The position numbers and the translations under genes were made by a program. The notes beneath the pieces are model-generated. The model did no database searches. It saw nothing but the letters and a program-made list of their open reading frames with translations, and was not told the origin of the DNA. From assembly GCA_038373885.1 (NCBI GenBank), contig JAWZYV010014429.1, positions 620,001 through 684,000 of the forward strand: a stretch of 64,000 nucleotides of DNA, written 5' to 3'. Shown piece by piece: positions 34,333-46,112 of the stretch. How positions within the stretch are numbered: the stretch's first letter is position 1; each line of letters starts with the position of its first letter. This stretch comes from Cheiracanthium punctorium (Eukaryota; Arthropoda; Arachnida; Araneae; Cheiracanthiidae).

Positions 34333-35393
34333 TTGCAAATGCCTCGCAGAAGGATTCATGCGCATAACGAGCAGATGTCAAAGTTTGAAAGTGGTCATGC
34401 GGTCGGCGTGAAAGAGGCTGGTTGGACGAATCGAAGAATCGCTCGACATGTGCATCGAAGCGATGCGGCTATTAGACGATGCTGGCAAGAGTGGGTCAAC
34501 AACGGTAGATATCAGCGTCAAAATGGCAGTGGTCGACCGAGGTCCACAAAGAAACGGGAGAATAGAGCAACTGTTAGAGTAGCTGTCACAACACCGGATT
34601 CGTTGCTATCAACTATCCACTGTGCGGCCCGCACACATGTATCCAACATGACCCTCCACAGACGATTGAGAGAGCTAAATTTACTCTCGCACCGACCGTT
34701 ACGCCGGTTGCCTCTCACACCTGTACACCGTCAAATCCGACTACTGTGGTGCCGGGCTTGATCAACATGGAACTGCACTGACTGGGCACGTATAGTCTTT
34801 AGTGACGAGTCCCGTTTCCAACTGTGTCCTGACAAGAACCAGAGACGTGTCTGGAGACGTCCAGGGCAGAGGGTGATCCTGCCCTGACTATCGCACGCCA
34901 CACAGCCCCACAACAAGGTGTTATGGTCCTTCTCTTTTGATCCAAGGGTGCCATCTCTTTTGATAGGCTGACCCCTTTGATAGTCATTTCCGGCACATTG
35001 ACAGCACAGTGGTACGTTGACGTCATCCTACAACTGGCTGTGTTACCGTTACCTTTTGCGACACTCTGAACTTACTCTTTTCAACACTATAATTCCCAGC
35101 CGCACACGGCACGTGTTGCTATGAATTGTCTTCAAGCTTTCTCTGTACTTTCTTGGCCAGCTAGGTCGCCTAATCTCTCTCCTACAGAGCACAATTGGGA
35201 CGTTATGGGAAGAAGATTGCAACCATCTCAAAATGTTGCAGATTTAGCCCAACAGTTGGAGACAATTCGGCAAGAAATTCCGCAGAACATCATCCGGGAA
35301 CTTTATCAGTCTGTACCACTCTGGGTGACAGTTTGCATCGAGGCCAGAGAGGACCAACGCCTTATTGACTTCCTCTCTTTGTAATGTCAATAA
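34333..35393 (+). pseudogene. Tc1-like transposase, degraded
   Basis: 34333-34761 codes the paired HTH region (MSKFESGHAVGVKEAGWTNR, ARHVHRSDAAIRRCWQEWVN) and the GRPR-type AT-hook-like motif (GSGRPRSTK). After a TGA at 34759-34761 the same frame holds IVFSDESRFQL with the first catalytic Asp (34804-34806), then a stop and a shift. From ~35080 another frame reads QHYNSQPHTARV, where the second catalytic Asp of QQDNARPH is replaced by Tyr (35088-35090), and WPARSPNLSPTEHNWDVMGR with the Glu. The frame ends at 35384 next to AATAAA. I could not find terminal inverted repeats. Confidence 0.9.
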
Positions 35394-35589
35394 ATCACTC
35401 AATTGTTCAGATATTTTAATCGTTTGTTTTTTTATGTATGTTCTATAAATTCACCAATTTTTATCGTAACCGGACAATTCCTTCTTGGTGCGTCGTTTTT
35501 GTTTGTTTGTTTGTTTGTTATAGAGTGTATATATATGTAAAGAATGGCCTTATGCCATCCCTTGTTGGAATGATTGACGCAAATCCATT

Positions 35590-35730
35590 GGGGTTCTAGG
35601 TTAAGTAGTTTATTTCAAAGTTCGGGCAGAGGGCAGGAGTCAGGCCGGCGACCTTTTAGCTCCGGGGCTATCTTCGTACGTCGCAGTCTAACCGCTAAAG
35701 CTGGAAGCTCCTGCAAAAGCTTCACGTTCC
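35590..35730 (-). repeat. tRNA-derived SINE-like sequence
   Basis: On the minus strand: GAGCTTCCAGCTTTAGCGGT, TTAGACTGCG (A-box-like), ...GGAGCTAAAAGGTCGCCGGCC (B-box-like, poor), then a non-tRNA tail. Similar A-box wording (TAGCGGTTAGA) to the copy at 31405. Boundaries are approximate. Confidence 0.4.
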
Positions 35731-36529
35731 AAACTCCTAAAAGCTAAGCTAAAACTCTAAAGATCCCAAATATTCCACGCTCTTGTTTAAATACTCCTTA
35801 GTTACCACACCTGCTGGCAGGGTGTAGCACGATCGTGAAGGCGTTACTCTCAAATGTAATTAGTTAACTAGCTTGTCAATCAAGACATAAGAAACACCTG
35901 CTTACACAGGAGTTCTAAAAGCACGTAGTAGCAAAGCCACAGAAAACTGAAACTACTGCTGAATCAACAATTTTACTTCTTATGGAACTTCAAAAAACGT
36001 CTCTGAGCGTAATATTTGTGTGGCCGAGAAACAAACTTTACAGTGAGAGTAACCGAGATTAAAGAAGGCTTTTCAAATAACATTAAATTAAATTAGGTTA
36101 AATTAGCAAAGTTTATTTTATTATTACATATATATATATATATATATCTAATATATAAAATTCTCCTGTCACAGTGTTAGTCTCCTAACTCCTCCGAAAC
36201 CACTCGACCAAATTTCAATGAAATTTTCTATGTATATTCGTTAGGTCTGAGAATAGGTTTTTTACTATGTCTTATACCCCTAAGTCATAAGGGCGGTCCA
36301 CCCCAAAATGTTTAGCCCCAGAGTGCTATTAATTTCAATCAGGATTTCTGTGTAGACATTAGCGTGTCGAGTCACTTTTCAAATGTGTTTGCCAGATAAT
36401 GTGGAAAGGGGGGGGGGAGTTAATAAAATGTTGAAAGTCGCACAAGGTTTGCAATTTTTGATAATGGATCGCTAAATGTGGTGCCAAAACGTGACAATTT
36501 ATTATAAATATATTTCGCGCATAGTTAGA

Positions 36530-36800
36530 AAACGCCTGGCGTATATTGTAAAAGAGTTTTATTAGGCGATTTTAATATAGATTTCTATTCCGAAGAAGTG
36601 CTCCGTGGAACAAGAAAGGAAAACACGGTACACTCATGGATTATGATGCCCATTCCAAACAGCATTTAAAATGTCTTTGCGGTATAGTTGGAATATGCCT
36701 ACAGGAAGAATATGCCTGGCGGAGATTGTAAAACAGTCTCAGTAGCCGATTTTAAGATAGATTTCGATTCCAAAGATGTGTTTTATGGTACAAGAAAAAG
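36530..36800 (+). repeat. Repeated endonuclease-like fragments
   Basis: The words TTGTAAAA-AGT-T-AGTAGGCGATTTTAA-ATAGATTTC-ATTCC appear near 36548, 36733 and again at 37395, so one coding segment is present three times within the Helitron in diverged form. Confidence 0.7.
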
Positions 36801-36905
36801 TTGATTCCTATTTTAACGCCCCCCACTCTCGCCAACCTAAAAAATCCCCGTACTTTGGCGAGCTTTGCAGTCATGGGTCTCTGGGAGTTATGCACAAGTT
36901 TTAAC

Positions 36906-37072
36906 GGTACTTACGTATTATCCCGGCGGTCCGCCAAGACAAGCAATTTTTCATCAAGATAAATGCCGGGCACATGAAATTGTTGATGGTTTGGAATACG
37001 ATTGGCAACGTATTTAAAATCTACGAAAAAGTAGTTTGGCGGAAGTGACCGCAGGGATAATACGTAAGTACC
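36906..37072. mobile_element. MITE nested in the Helitron
   Basis: Inverted ends GGTACTTACGTATTATCCC and GGGATAATACGTAAGTACC, 167 bp overall, flanked by GTTTTAAC (36898-36905) and GTTTCAAC (37073-37080), 7 of 8 identical. Inner inverted similarity includes GCGG-CCGCCAA-type words. Confidence 0.8.
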
Positions 37073-37224
37073 GTTTCAACGCACCCAAAAGAACTAGGTG
37101 ATAACTAAAATAAACAAACTAGCGATAAACGCGCCAGTTAAGGAATTTGAAGACATTTAATTATTAAAACTACATTAATTGGCAATCCAAAATAAATAAA
37201 AATGTAACGGCATGCTGTACTTAC

Positions 37225-37491
37225 ATGTTGTTCCAAATCGCCATTTTAATTCTAAATTACGATTTCTACATAAATGCAAAAAATCGTCATGGTAACTGCA
37301 TATGTTTAATCATCGCCTCCTTGGCGAGAGTCGAGGCGTTAAAGCAGGAAACAATATATAAAACGGTGAAGTATAGTTGTGATATACTTGGCGAAGATTG
37401 TAAAATAGTTTTAGTAGGCGATTTTAAGATAGATTTCGATTCCAAAGATGGGTTTTATGAAATAAGAAAGAAAAATACAGCACAGTCATGA
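37225..37491 (+). pseudogene. Endonuclease-like fragment of Helitron protein
   Basis: The frame ends with CKIVLVGDFKIDFDSKDGFY. A GDFN-like motif is typical of the exonuclease-endonuclease-phosphatase fold and is carried by some Helitron-type proteins. Only this segment is kept, and there is no catalytic context on either side. The same segment occurs twice upstream in broken form. Confidence 0.5.
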
Positions 37492-37574
37492 ATAATGATA
37501 ACACTTTCCAACTTAATGGAATAAGGACGAAAAATAGGGACGACGCATAAATTATGATACGATTTTAATATATA

Positions 37575-37618
37575 ACGCACTATAGTGCGTATTTAAAATC
37601 TGAAAGTGTTTCAGATTT
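37575..37618. repeat. Two adjacent palindromes
   Basis: ACGCACTATAGTGCGT (37575-37590) is a perfect 16-bp palindrome. AAATCTGAAA-GTG-TTTCAGATTT (37596-37618) is a 10-bp stem with a 3-base loop. Both lie within the Helitron, just before the helicase fragment. Confidence 0.8.
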
Positions 37619-37658
37619 TCATCCTTTTTTTAGGGGGGGGGGGGAAATTTTTTATGGA

Positions 37659-37856
37659 ATGACTAGCAATAAGTCTCAAGGCCAAACTATGTCTGCTTGT
37701 GGATTAGATTTGAGCACACCATGTTTTTCACACGAACAGTTATACGTGGCATGCTCTCGAGTGGGCAAACCATACAGTGGACATCCAGTTTGTTTGTGTT
37801 ATCTAAAGATGGAATAACAAAAAAATATTGTATACTCTATTGCGTTAAGGGATTGA
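37659..37856 (+). pseudogene. Helitron helicase C-terminal fragment
   Basis: [20 protein letters not shown]...[17 protein letters not shown] is the conserved last block of a PIF1-type Helitron helicase (KSQGQT, F-H-QLYVA-SR). A TAA at 37815-37817 breaks the frame, and the downstream NIVYSIALRD tail is still readable to the stop at ~37854. The walker motifs and the Rep domain are absent. A poly-G run sits directly upstream. Confidence 0.88.
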
Positions 37857-38233
37857 TATTATTTTTTTATTAAAATTATTGTAATTAGCGATATATATAA
37901 ATTTAAAGAATAAATTACAATGAATTAAAAATATAAATGTTTGGTATTGTGTTATTTTTATATTCCAGCATCGTTCACAGAGCTCCATGCCTCTTCCACT
38001 CATATACCACATCCTTACAAACTTACAATAAGTTAGTCATTTCTTTCTACTAAAATAATCCTAGGAATAATTTATATGGCAAAACAACGTTTGCCGGGTC
38101 AGCTAGTATATATATATATGTTTGTTTGCAATTACATAATGCATTAGTGTGCGAAGAGGTTATTTTTAGATTATGTAGTTTTTTTCCCTCGCTGGTTTCT
38201 TTAAAAAGGTATAAATTATGCTTTAATACTGTA

Positions 38234-39529
38234 TCTCTGTATTCTAAAAAAAAGGAAAGGCCGCTGTCAAAGCTTGTCAGCTTATCTCCTCCTAAACCGT
38301 GGGGATTTGAGTTTCGACTAAGGTGTCCACAGATTCGAAAAATTCCGAGGAATCTGCTAAGCTGATTTAAATTTCGAAAATCGAATTATTTTAGAAGATA
38401 TTAATAAAAAACTGAAAAAATAAACCGAATGGTTGCCAGATTTGGCATAAAATCATTCATTCCTTTGCAACAAAGCGTTTCCAAGTATCTAGAATCGCGG
38501 GAAATTTACAAACATGAGTTTGAATTACGCCCATTTTACGCCAAAATAAAAACTATAAGAAATAAGTAACTCAAAATGTGTTACACAAAGTTGACAATTT
38601 TCAAATAGTAAGTTCGCTTAGACAACAGGAGTTTAGAATTAGTGATTATTCATTTTTCCAAAACAGAATAACTATCTTGAAAATGAAAAATAATTAAAAT
38701 GCAGATTATTTTAAAGCCGGTTCTCGTCCAGCTGGATTATTTGCTACCAGTAGAAATATTTGGCGGCATTAACTATGCCATTATAGCAGTTATAGTACAC
38801 TTTGGATATTTGCTAGCGCGACGAGATTGTATAATTCGTTGTGTTAAGTACGCCAATCTGCAAGCGATTATGTAAATGAAAATATGGATAACGGTTTTCC
38901 GGTAACCTTAAATGAACAGTAAATATAGGTTGTGAGCATGTGTAAATCGCCAAATAATGAAAAGTCGCCATGGGTGGCAGGCTATTCTGTCTGTTCCGTA
39001 GCTTTTATTAACTTTACATGTACGCAAGTCGCCAAATAATGAAAAATCGCCATGGGTGGCAAATTCGCAAGGTGTCCAATAGGTTTTACATTATTAAAAA
39101 TACAGCTGAAACAGATGTTCTGATTTTATTACGCTTTAGCTCCTAATTAATGTAACTTTTGAATGGCAACATTAAATATCATTGTGTTTCTGAGGAGTGC
39201 AAATAATTTTAACAGCGATTATAAGCGGATTCCGCAATCCACGTGGAGTATAGCCCAGGACCCGTACAAAACGGATTCCCATAACAAAATATCTTCCGTG
39301 TTATGAGGGGTAGGGGGGGGGTCTACTGTAGTGTGAAGTTTAAATTTTTATGTACCAATGAAGATGCAAGAACCAAGCAATGTGTAGCTTAGCTCAGTAA
39401 CATTCTATCTGATCCAATCTTCGGGTTTTGTCTGTTGAAATTATGTCTTTTTTACGAATAAGCCTGATTAGGGGCCAAATCCCTCATACGAAAAGCGAGC
39501 GTAGCGAGTCTGGGGGCCTTGGCCCCTAG
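38234..39529 (+). mobile_element. Non-autonomous Helitron, copy 1
   Basis: Starts TCTCTGTATTCTAAAAAAAA after GTA and ends GGGGGCCTTGGCCCCTAG followed by T. The end holds a GGGGCC/GGCCCC hairpin that runs into CTAG. It is collinear with 58561-59812, except for about 240 extra bases near 39095-39335. No coding capacity. Confidence 0.75.
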
Positions 39530-40800
39530 TATGTATTCAAAATGTTATAAATTTTCATAATTTATTATAAATAGATTTTTTGAGTTAAATTTGAGGAAAG
39601 GTTTTTATAAAAATGGCATTTAGGTTGTTACATTCCGGAGATAGGGAGTTATCAGGGCTTGTGACTGATTGTGACATGAGGGAAGACAAGGTGGGGGGGC
39701 AAAATTTACCTTAAAAAATCCTGAATAGTTTATGAAAGCCTACTCTCCCCTGTGGAACTTTTTTTTTTCACATTTTGAATAAGATATTCTAATTCTGAAC
39801 AGTCTTACGCCCACAAATTAAAAAAATAAAATAGAATAAAATCGATATTTTCGAAAGCGAACACCCACTTTTCAGTTCATTGTTTAATTTTTTTTAAATT
39901 TATTTGTGTAAGAAGACCATATTTTTTATTTGACACTCTAACTTCTCAAAAACATTTCAACATGTTACACGCTGTAGTTATGTTAAAATTGGAATCCACC
40001 ACATTAGATATGTTATAACTCACTCTACTGCGCTAATGAAATCTATAACAGTTTTCTCATAGAGAAAGAACATATTGAAGACATCTTCTTTCTGTACTAA
40101 CTTACTGAACACACACACACACACACATATATATATGCCAAACCAACTTCAAAATATCCATATTTTGTTTTCTTTCGAAGTGTTTGCTGGACAGGAAATT
40201 GGATACATTTCCTTTCTGTATTTTATTTTCATTGCTTGCGACAACATTGATGAAAAATGGATGATGTTATACGTACCACCTTTTTTTGTGTTTCTGGACC
40301 CCTGTATACATGCACACATTTCGAGTGTGCTGAGGAAATCACCAGAAAATTGTCTTGCTGGTATACTGTATACCAGTTCCGCGGCATGTGGATAAAATAA
40401 AAAAATTATTTGATGTTAGAGAAAAGTTTTCCGTAAGTCATTTGTTTTACTATGGTTTGCAGATGGAATTAAAAGTTACATAAAGAGATGACTTTTCAAA
40501 CAAATTAGATAGTCATATTAAACTCATTGATTATGTCTTATCTAAGCGGAACTCACCGCTTAAATAAAATATCTAAGAATTATTTCTGGCTTGAATTAAC
40601 AAACGTATAGTAAAAATGCATTGATTGATTTTAGTAAGTGTGTCGGATTATTATACTAGTTAAACTGTCATACGGAGTCATTTGCACAATGAAACTGAGC
40701 CCATGTGTTGAGAATATTTAATGATGGACGATGATGTCTTAACACTTCATACATAAATTCAGATTGTGAAGAAAAGGTCAAAATCCAATGTTGCTTTCAT
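39530..40800. other. AT-rich intergenic DNA
   Basis: Contains an (AC)n(AT)n microsatellite at 40110-40136. The open frame at 40075-40395 runs across it and shows no known motif. Confidence 0.5.
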
Positions 40801-40801
40801 T

Positions 40802-41326
40802 TTAACCTTTTACAGGCCAATGTTCCCAATTGGGAACATCAAATTAAAAATTTGTTTAAAAATTAAATTTTATCAGTACTGTCTTTGAAAAATTAGCAGA
40901 TATAGTTAAATGATGATTTGATTTTTCGAAATAGAATTTGCATTTCTGTCATTAGTAGAAAACTGGATAAAAATTCATAAAAACAGCCATTTTCATAATT
41001 TTTTAATGAGCTATCTTGATACACCCCTCCTCCTTCAAACTAAATCCGTATGTTGACTTAAATTGAAGAAAAGAACGTATAAAAATTCATAAGCCATTTA
41101 GAGCCACTTCAATTATTTTTAATATTTCACTTATTAGTTAAACTACCCAACTTTAAAAGTATAGTCAGAAATGACCAATGTTCCCAATTGGAAACAGTGA
41201 AAATTGGGGGTACATTTTTTCCCCGTTCAAAGTACTAATATCCTTTAATAGCGCATTAGAAGGAAAAATACGCCAAAATCAAATTTAAAATATGCCTGGA
41301 TGTGAATTCGGTCTGTAAAAGGTTAA
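40802..41326. mobile_element. TTAA (piggyBac-like) MITE
   Basis: TTAA at both ends (40802-40805 and 41323-41326) with inverted ends TTAACCTTTTACAGGCC and GTCTGTAAAAGGTTAA. A perfect 20-bp palindrome ATGTTCCCAATTGGGAACAT lies at 40820-40839, and a near copy (AATGTTCCCAATTGGAAACA) near 41177. No transposase. TTAA flanks and a TTAACC start fit piggyBac-like elements. Confidence 0.85.
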
Positions 41327-41694
41327 TAAGTTAGTATTTTTAAATCAGTAAGAAATATTTCATATAGTGTTTGAAGGGAAACCAAAATATCTAAATTTCT
41401 GACATAATAATAGAATGAAGTTATTGAATCATTTAACATTAATTTTTCTTCTTTTGCCGATTTTCGTTTCATTTTACTCTATAACACAAGCTCGAAAAAA
41501 ATAAAACTTTAAGTATTTTGAGCTTTTACACTTGGTGAATATCTTTCAAAAGTGAATCTCTAAAGAATTTAATTTTTACTATCGTTTCACATAGTAACAT
41601 ATCTGCCACTTCAAAGTGTTCAGATATTCTAAGTGATATTTTACAGGCTGCGAAAAAGAGACGATGTCATTCATTGACATTTTAATTTCGGTTT

Positions 41695-42080
41695 ATTTTT
41701 AAGCTCATAAACCACAAACTTAGAAGAATCGCAGAGTTTTCAAATCCAGTGAAAAGGAACGATGGAAATATCCAAAAAGTTAGCAAGCTCATGAATATGT
41801 GTTTTATTTCATTACATTTAAAAGACTTCACGATTCTAAAGGACGGCCAGTAAACACAATGTTCCCAACGGAGATCGTTCTTCAACGCCATTATGCAAAT
41901 ACGTGTAGAAGAGAACACGCTCGCTTGCAATCATTGTCAGTACGCGACGAAAGCGTCTCCTCACCCTCAACCTCGTCCACACTGTCTTTACTGTTCTGTA
42001 TACGTACCTCTTTGCATTATTCAAATCAATTGCACCATCCACCTAGCAAATCGAATATAAAGAAGGCACAAAGAAAGTAA
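41695..42080 (+). repeat. Dispersed repeat, copy 1
   Basis: Collinear with 51010-51400: CATAAACCA-AAACTTA, AAAGGACGGC, ATTATGCAAATACGTGT, GAGAACACGCTCGCTTGCA, TACGTACCTC, CACCATCCAC. Open frames on both strands differ between copies, so they are unlikely to be genes. Family unknown. Confidence 0.7.
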
Positions 42081-43110
42081 AGAAAAAGTAAATAAAATGT
42101 TCTTTTCTTCTGTTGTATCCCCTCTTCCAGAAGGAGCTTTATATGACGTCATACATTTATATAAGAAAAATAAAATACGGCCTCAATAAATTAAACACTC
42201 GAGCCTGCTTTTATGTGGGTTCTTAATTAGATTTTTCGTTTGCCTTCTTTGCTTTTTCAAATAGACTTTTATTTTTTTTTTCAGATTTCCATTGGTTTTG
42301 ATAAGAGTTAAAGAGAGTTATTATTTTTCCATTTATCATAAACGAAGCAAATACTTGTGTTCTCTATAATAAACAAATACAAGTTTTTATTACGCATTTC
42401 TTCTAATAACTATATTATTAACATCATTTTTTGCATCTTCACGTAATTACGCACAGATATCGTTGAAAATTTTCATCACTACAGTTCGATAATTCTGATA
42501 ATACTTACAAAATAAATAATAAGAGCGATAGAACACAACATATCAAGCTCTTTTCTCGTAGTAAGTAATGATCATAAATGCAGTTTTTATAAGACAATTA
42601 ATAATGACAAAAACGAATTAAAACTAATTTTTCATTAAGTTTCATAAATAATAGTTCTATTCTTGGACCTGCATCAATAAAAATAAAATACAACTCCATG
42701 TTTATCTACACAAGTAAGATAACAACTAACTTTGATAAGAGTAACATTCCAATTTTGCCGCTTTCTTTAAATTTGCACTCATTATTATAGGTAGAGTAAT
42801 GGAAACATTAGATATCCGCACCCCAAATGATTTCTCCAGAAAATATTTTTCTTGTAAATCTTAAGAAATTGAGACGGATAAAAGGTTGAAGGGGTCTTTA
42901 TGATTTCTGATCAGCCTATTATTGAATAATCATCAGCTGATATTGTGATTGTGAAAAAAGTTCATTTTCAAAATTGACCGTCCGTGAATTCCTTGCTACA
43001 GCACAGCTGATAAAGCAAAGTAAATGGATTCAACTGCTCTTATTATTCACTTAGGACGTTAACTATACGGTACTAGTTTAGTTAAAAGAAAACTGTTGCT
43101 GAAAAGTTCT
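42081..43110. other. AT-rich intergenic DNA, no gene
   Basis: Nothing recognised. Confidence 0.4.
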
Positions 43111-43116
43111 ATTCGA

Positions 43117-43630
43117 ATGGAACCGAAAAGGTAGGTGCACAACTAGATGTTACAACAATCCTAAATATAAAGTTTCAACATTCTACGCCTAATAGTTTTT
43201 GAGCTATGCGAGTTTAATGAATTTCGGCCCATAGAGCGTAATGTATTACTAATCTTTTGGGCGGTCCTGTACATAAACTATCCAATCGATTGCGACCAAA
43301 AGGGGAGGTACACAACTAGATCATAGAACAATCCTAAATATAAAATTTCAACATTGTACAACCAATAGTTCTTGAGATATGCGAGTTACATACATACGTA
43401 CGTAGAGACGCATGGATAAACTGGCCAAAATAGACTGGCCGCTAGTCAAAATGAGTTGAAGACGTTGTTATATGATCGTGCATGTAGACTTACGATGAGA
43501 TGCGTCGAAAAATTTCTTAAAAGTAAATTTAGAGGTAGTCAAAATCGTTTTTTTCGTCGAAATTTGGCCCCCGAAATTTTTCGGAATCACATTACTTCCT
43601 TATACTACGTACAAGGAAGTAAAATTACGA
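43117..43630. repeat. Unclassified repeat with 175-bp direct duplication and end hairpin
   Basis: GGTGCACAACTAGAT...AATCCTAAATATAAA-TTTCAACATT...CCTAATAGTT-TTGAG-TATGCGAG occurs at 43130-43215 and again at ~43305-43388. A hairpin TTACTTCCTT/AAGGAAGTAA (43592-43622) ends the block. I recall similar arthropod repeats but cannot classify them. Confidence 0.55.
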
Positions 43631-43666
43631 TTAAATCATTATCTTCTTTACATGTGTTCTTTAGAT

Positions 43667-43948
43667 CAGCGGTTCTCAACCTTTTAATGTCACGTCCCCC
43701 CAACAAATGCTAACTAACGGGGGCGCCCCCCCTCACATTTTTCAGCATACATTCAGTTTTTTAAATCTTTAACAATGGAAATTTAGTCGAATTTTCTACA
43801 AAATAATGTTATCAATGGATATATTTTTGAGTAAAAATAAGAATAAATAAGATGATTTTTTTTTAAAAACATGCATCACTACTTGCTCTTTGGTTTTTCT
43901 CGCGCCCCCCCTGAAAACGCTCTGCGCCCCACAGATTGAGAAACGATG
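43667..43948 (+). mobile_element. hAT-type MITE (family 6, copy 1)
   Basis: Starts CAGCGGTTCTCAACCTTTTAA and ends CAGATTGAGAAACGATG, the CAGxGGTTCTCAACC type known from many hAT MITEs. Poly-C and GCGCCCC words occur inside both ends. Flanks are CTTTAGAT on the left and GGTTAATA on the right, so no target duplication is seen. Confidence 0.85.
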
Positions 43949-44447
43949 GGTTAATACGTTGGTGTAAACCTCAAATGTCTTATAGTCCAAAAATTACGTT
44001 TAGGGGCCTTCTTGCACGGGTCGAACAGCCATTTTAAACAAATTTTCAAAAATTCTGTTTTTCCTTCTAACTAGGAATTGATTGAGGTCACTTTGGACTG
44101 TTTGCCGCAGGAGTGAAACCTCACTTCGTTTTATTCATAACTAGCGCAATGAACATAAAAAGTTGGTTTTGGAGGCATCCAATCCGGTGTAACACATCTA
44201 AAGGCTTTTATTCATATGCTCATTGAATATTCACTTTAAGAGCATAAAGTACTATCTAGAAGTATTATTCAAAATGAGTTTTGCAATAATTCATTTGTTC
44301 TTTCAACATGCTACAAATAGTTCTTTTAAATTTAGATCTACTTAACGTTGCGGTTTAACGTGACGCTCCCTTCTTACCTCCGTAACGCCCTAACTACACC
44401 CTTCGTACAAAACATGCTAAACATGCAAACATGCTCCTTAAATTTAT

Positions 44448-44530
44448 GCGAGACGAGAAATTCTCGCGAGACAGCTTGTCTCGTCTCGCAATGCGAAACA
44501 TAGCGAGATTTCTCGCGTCTCGCGTAGATT
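44448..44530. repeat. CGAGACG-rich inverted cluster
   Basis: GCGAGACGAGAAATTCTCGC, then GCTTGTCTCGTCTCGC, then TCTCGCGTCTCGCG. Repeated CGAGAC / GTCTCG words occur in both directions, like those at 15030-15165 inside the foldback mariner. Confidence 0.6.
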
Positions 44531-45019
44531 CCTAGAATTCACGGGGACCCATTTGAAAAGTGTCCCTTTTTTTAGAAAGGAAGAAGAGGAAGTCCCTCTC
44601 ATAGTAGTCTTCTTTCCAACCTCGTTTATTTTATTTTATTCAGTTTGCATTGGCCATCTAACAGGTAACAAATGGAAGTAACTGGTTCAATGTTTTTGGG
44701 ACACAACACGTCCTGTGTGTGTCTATATATATATATGTTTTGGCCCCTTACACACATTAGTTACGAATTTCGAAAAATGCTGCGTAATTGAGCGCTTCTG
44801 TTAAGCAACTCATACATATGACCTCATTCGTATGATTAGCTTAAGTCGTTTTTGCTAGGTGCAACATTGATATAAGAAAAAACGGAATTACTGATCCCCC
44901 CCCCCAACAACAGTCCCAATCCATTTTGAAACCTCAACAGAATCATTTTATTGAAAATTCTCTAACCATATTCTTCCACTACACTGCATGCCGTAGAAGT
45001 ATATCCGGAATTCTCTGTA

Positions 45020-45370
45020 TTTAAAAAGAAGGGAATGGTCATTTCCCTGATATTGCAAAAGTAGATACGTTAGAGAGAAACTGCAGGCTGCGTTCCCATG
45101 ATACGCCCTTCTCCCGAGGGATGTGCCATTGGAATGATTTCCAGAATCGACGACTAATGTTCGAGCAGAATCCATAATCGGTTCATCGAATCGTGAACAT
45201 TGACAAATTTCACATTTCAAATAGTAATCTTAATATTGACCACTCGATTAGTGTTCCTGATTTTCCCTTTCAATTAAACGCCCATTTGTTTAGCGTTAGA
45301 TCGACCGACAGTTATTCTAAATCTGCCTTAATTTGAGGTCTCAAGTGATGCTCCGGCTACGCCTATGTCC
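45020..45370 (+). repeat. Tandem repeat, unit 1 (uninterrupted)
   Basis: AAAAAGAAGGGAATGGTCAT...TTCCCATGATACGCCCTTCTCCCGAGGG...GCTCCGGCTACGCC. The second unit begins near 45416 and is split by a MITE before continuing at 46113-46386 with near identity. Open frames here are not conserved between units. Confidence 0.85.
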
Positions 45371-45498
45371 TTTCAGACCTATGTCCTTTAAGTACCTTTC
45401 AGACAAGAGTATTTTTATTTAAAAAGAAGGGAATGGTCATTTCCCTGATATTGCAAAAGTAGATCCCCTGTAGACTGAGGCTGTGTTCCCATGATACG

Positions 45499-46112
45499 CA
45501 GGGTGCGAATTGACGGGAGGGGGATGACGGGGATCATCCCCGGCTGAAGAAAATAATATCCCTGCATAGAAAAATATTAATTGATCTCTACCAGAGATAC
45601 TATTTATCTCATGCGGAAATGTTAAATTAAATCTCTGTTCCTACACGTCAACAGTACTTAACGATTTTAAGTGTTGAGAATAGAAATCCTTCTTTTGTTT
45701 ACAAGAAAAAGGAGCAAGTTAGAAACATCCCTTTGAAATAGACATACACATGCCTGATGCCACTTCTCATTCAGTAACTGTTGGGTCAGGTTTAAGAAGA
45801 AGACTGTGAAATGAACGAACAAGTACTGCTCTACCGCAAGCCGAATTTGGGGGTAGACGTAGAATCGACATAGGAAAGAATATATGTGGATAGAAAACCG
45901 GGAGTTGACTTTTGTTTGAATTTAAGTCACTTCCCATACATGTTGGCGACTGCATTTGTCGTGTAATACCTAATATATTATGTGAGTGGAGCATTTGCAC
46001 CTTCCTTCCCTTTTTTTTCCTTCTTTTCAAATATCCTGTCCTGGAGAATCCTGGAGAATGTTTCCTTTCAAATACCCCCCCCCTCTGGAGAAAATGTTCA
46101 ATTCGCACCCTG
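45499..46112. mobile_element. hAT-type MITE (family 7) with empty-site control
   Basis: 614 bp, starting CAGGGTGCGAATTGA and ending TCAATTCGCACCCTG (perfect 15-bp inverted repeat), flanked by exact ATGATACG duplications at 45491-45498 and 46113-46120. The sister unit at 45104 has a single ATGATACG and no insert. Open frames inside have no known motif. Confidence 0.95.

Larger units (their letters stand above)
36148..38106 (+). mobile_element. Truncated Helitron
   Basis: Starts TCTAATATATAAAATTCTCC, a usual arthropod Helitron 5' end, and ends ...GGGTCAGCTAG followed by T, with a hairpin GGCAAA/TTTGCC at 38078-38095 just before CTAG. It lies between A and T in a TA-rich site, as expected for Helitrons. 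It keeps an endonuclease-like fragment and the last part of the helicase only; Rep is missing. Confidence 0.85.
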
